Source of the DNA: Comamonadaceae bacterium
Lineage (GTDB): Bacteria > Pseudomonadota > Gammaproteobacteria > Burkholderiales > Burkholderiaceae_C
Reading direction: 5' to 3'
NCBI GenBank assembly: GCA_947454585.1
Contig: CANGML010000054.1
Coordinates: 1-8,740 of the forward strand
Length of the DNA stretch: 8,740 bases
A program made the translations under genes and the position numbers. Position 1 is the stretch's first letter. Each line of letters opens with the position of its first letter. Below the pieces are notes generated by a model, which had not been told where the DNA came from, ran no database searches, and saw only the letters and a list, made by a program, of their open reading frames with translations. Shown here one piece after another: positions 6,387 to 8,740 of this stretch.

Positions 6387-6845
6387 ATGACTGCATCCCA
6401 AGCTCACCCTACCATCGGCCCTGATTCTTTTTTGACCCTCCACTATCGACTTTCGGGACCGCAAGGCGAGGTCATCAACACCTTCAACGACAAACCTGCC
6501 ACGCTGTCGCTCGGTTCCGGCGAGCTGTCGCCCGCCCTGGAGCAACGTTTGTTGGGGTTGGCCGAAGGCACACGCACCACCTTTGAGTTAGCGGCAGGGT
6601 TAGCCTTTGGTGAGCGCAACCCCGACATGCAGCAATGGGTCAGCAAGAGCTTGCTCAAAGAATTTGGCGACCCTGACGAGCAATACAACGTGGGCGATGT
6701 GGTCCAGTTTCCTGCCCCCACGGGACAAGGTTCTTTTGCCGGCGCCGTGCAGCAAGTGACGGACGATTCGGTCTTGTTTGATTTCAACCACCCCCTGGCC
6801 AACCAACCTGTGACGTTTGAGGTTGAAGTCATCGGTATTTTGTAA
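6387..6845 (+). CDS. fkpB: FKBP-type peptidyl-prolyl isomerase, SlpA/FkpB type
   Basis: This 152-residue cytoplasmic protein catalyses cis-trans isomerisation of prolyl bonds and acts as a chaperone. It follows the SlpA/FkpB layout: an FKBP half at about residues 12-76 (FLTLHYRLSG, LSLGSGELSPALEQRLLGL, AFGERNPD), an insert-in-flap chaperone domain at about 77-130, and the closing strand with FNHPLANQPVTFEVEV. The family usually reads HPLAGQ, so Gly is Asn here. Length matches E. coli SlpA (149). The ATG at 6387 is chosen because it gives the standard N-terminus and has GAGAG upstream; the frame stays open far into the radC antisense region, which is not coding. It precedes ispH by 6 bases, as in E. 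coli. Confidence 0.94.
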   Translation: MTASQAHPTIGPDSFLTLHYRLSGPQGEVINTFNDKPATLSLGSGELSPALEQRLLGLAEGTRTTFELAAGLAFGERNPDMQQWVSKSLLKEFGDPDEQYNVGDVVQFPAPTGQGSFAGAVQQVTDDSVLFDFNHPLANQPVTFEVEVIGIL

Positions 6846-6851
6846 CACCCT

Positions 6852-7790
6852 ATGAACTCTCCTAGCCTTCAAGAAGTCGTTCTGGCCGAGCCGCGTGGGT
6901 TTTGTGCCGGCGTCGATCGTGCCATCGATATCGTAGACCGCGCGCTCGAGAAATTTGGCGCGCCTGTGTACGTGCGACACGAGATCGTGCACAACACCTA
7001 TGTGGTGGAAGACCTCAAAAGCCGAGGCGCTATCTTCATCGAGGACTTGGCAGATGTGCCCGCTGGCGCTACCTTGGTGTTCAGTGCGCACGGTGTGCCC
7101 AAGTCGGTGGAGGCAGAGGCCGAGCGCCGGGGCTTTCAAGTGTTTGACGCCACCTGCCCCTTGGTCACCAAAGTGCATGTCGAAGTGGCGAAGCTGCACA
7201 AAGAAGGCTTTGAGTTCATCATGATCGGCCACAAAGACCACCCCGAAGTCGAAGGCACGATGGGACAGTTGCAAGACGGTATCTATTTGGTCGAAGATGT
7301 GGCTGATGTGGCGCTCGTCTCACCTAAACAAACCGAGCGTTTGGCCGTGGTCACGCAAACCACCCTCAGTGTGGACGATGCGGCACTCATCACCGAAGCT
7401 GTGGTGGCCCGCTTTCCTTCGATTCGTAAGCCGAAGATGCAAGACATTTGCTACGCCACCCAAAACCGTCAAGACGCGGTGAAGGTGCTGAGCAATGAGG
7501 TGGATTTGGTGATCGTGGTGGGCAGCCCCACCAGCTCCAACAGCAACCGTTTGCGCGATGTGGCACAGCGCTACGGCGCTGAAAGCTACATGATCGACAA
7601 CGCCAGCGAACTCCAAGAGAAATGGTTTGCCGGCAAAACACGCGTTGGCCTGACGGCTGGTGCCTCGGCCCCCGACATCTTGGTGCAACAAGTCATTGCC
7701 CGCATGCGCGCCTTTGGTGCGGTGTCTGTACGAACCCTTGATGGTGTGGAAGAAACCATCAAATTCCCGCTCCCAAAGGGGCTGAAGTAA
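6852..7790 (+). CDS. ispH: 4-hydroxy-3-methylbut-2-enyl diphosphate reductase
   Basis: IspH (LytB) is the last enzyme of the MEP pathway. It reduces HMBPP to IPP and DMAPP with an iron-sulfur cluster in the cytoplasm. The 312-residue product has the three cluster cysteines C18 (PRGFCAG), C102 (ATCP) and C200 (ICYAT). It also has the substrate-binding histidines H47 (EIVHN), H80 (SAHGV) and H130, and the catalytic E132 (DHPEVEG). The motif [11 protein letters not shown] for diphosphate binding is present. Length and residue spacing match E. coli IspH with a six-residue longer start. The gene begins 6 bases after fkpB and has no recognisable ribosome site, so translational coupling is likely. 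serS follows after 15 bases. Confidence 0.98.
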   Translation: MNSPSLQEVVLAEPRGFCAGVDRAIDIVDRALEKFGAPVYVRHEIVHNTYVVEDLKSRGAIFIEDLADVPAGATLVFSAHGVPKSVEAEAERRGFQVFDATCPLVTKVHVEVAKLHKEGFEFIMIGHKDHPEVEGTMGQLQDGIYLVEDVADVALVSPKQTERLAVVTQTTLSVDDAALITEAVVARFPSIRKPKMQDICYATQNRQDAVKVLSNEVDLVIVVGSPTSSNSNRLRDVAQRYGAESYMIDNASELQEKWFAGKTRVGLTAGASAPDILVQQVIARMRAFGAVSVRTLDGVEETIKFPLPKGLK

Positions 7791-7805
7791 TAGGACTAAA
7801 AGTAA

Positions 7806-8740
<935 letters not shown>

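Overview
The window reads as chromosomal DNA of a betaproteobacterium, most likely family Comamonadaceae (Limnohabitans/Rhodoferax-like). I infer this from the gene content, from protein wording typical of Burkholderiales, and from moderate GC with heavy use of TTG for Leu and GTG for Val. No database comparison was possible. Coding density is very high, no gap exceeds 75 bases, and no mobile element, tRNA, rRNA or CRISPR array was seen.

Left part (1-4994, all + strand). The window opens inside the gene for the membrane cytochrome b (gamma) subunit of a respiratory formate dehydrogenase. A small exported Ala/Lys-rich protein of unknown function follows, then a strong intrinsic terminator. After the terminator comes fdhD, encoding the sulfurtransferase-type accessory protein that matures formate dehydrogenase. 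It carries CGQG where the family usually has a CxxC motif. fdhD overlaps by ATGA with an 859-residue FtsX/YbbP-like ABC permease that has no ATPase gene beside it. Ten bases later comes a group II truncated hemoglobin.

Middle part (5002-6343, - strand). radC and an Smr-domain nuclease gene form a two-gene unit that converges on the globin gene. Their stop and start codons are separated by one base. The convergent junction holds two small hairpins.

Right part (6387-8740, + strand). A 43-bp divergent gap separates radC from an fkpB-ispH-serS series: an SlpA-type FKBP prolyl isomerase, the last enzyme of the MEP isoprenoid pathway, and seryl-tRNA synthetase (cut by the window end). fkpB next to ispH is the same pairing seen in E. 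coli.

Most of this is ordinary core genome. The points worth a second look are the small exported protein of the formate dehydrogenase locus, the altered FdhD cysteine motif, the terminator between structural and accessory formate dehydrogenase genes, and the ATPase-less permease coupled to fdhD on one side and a globin on the other. I see no clear evidence of a wholly new system.
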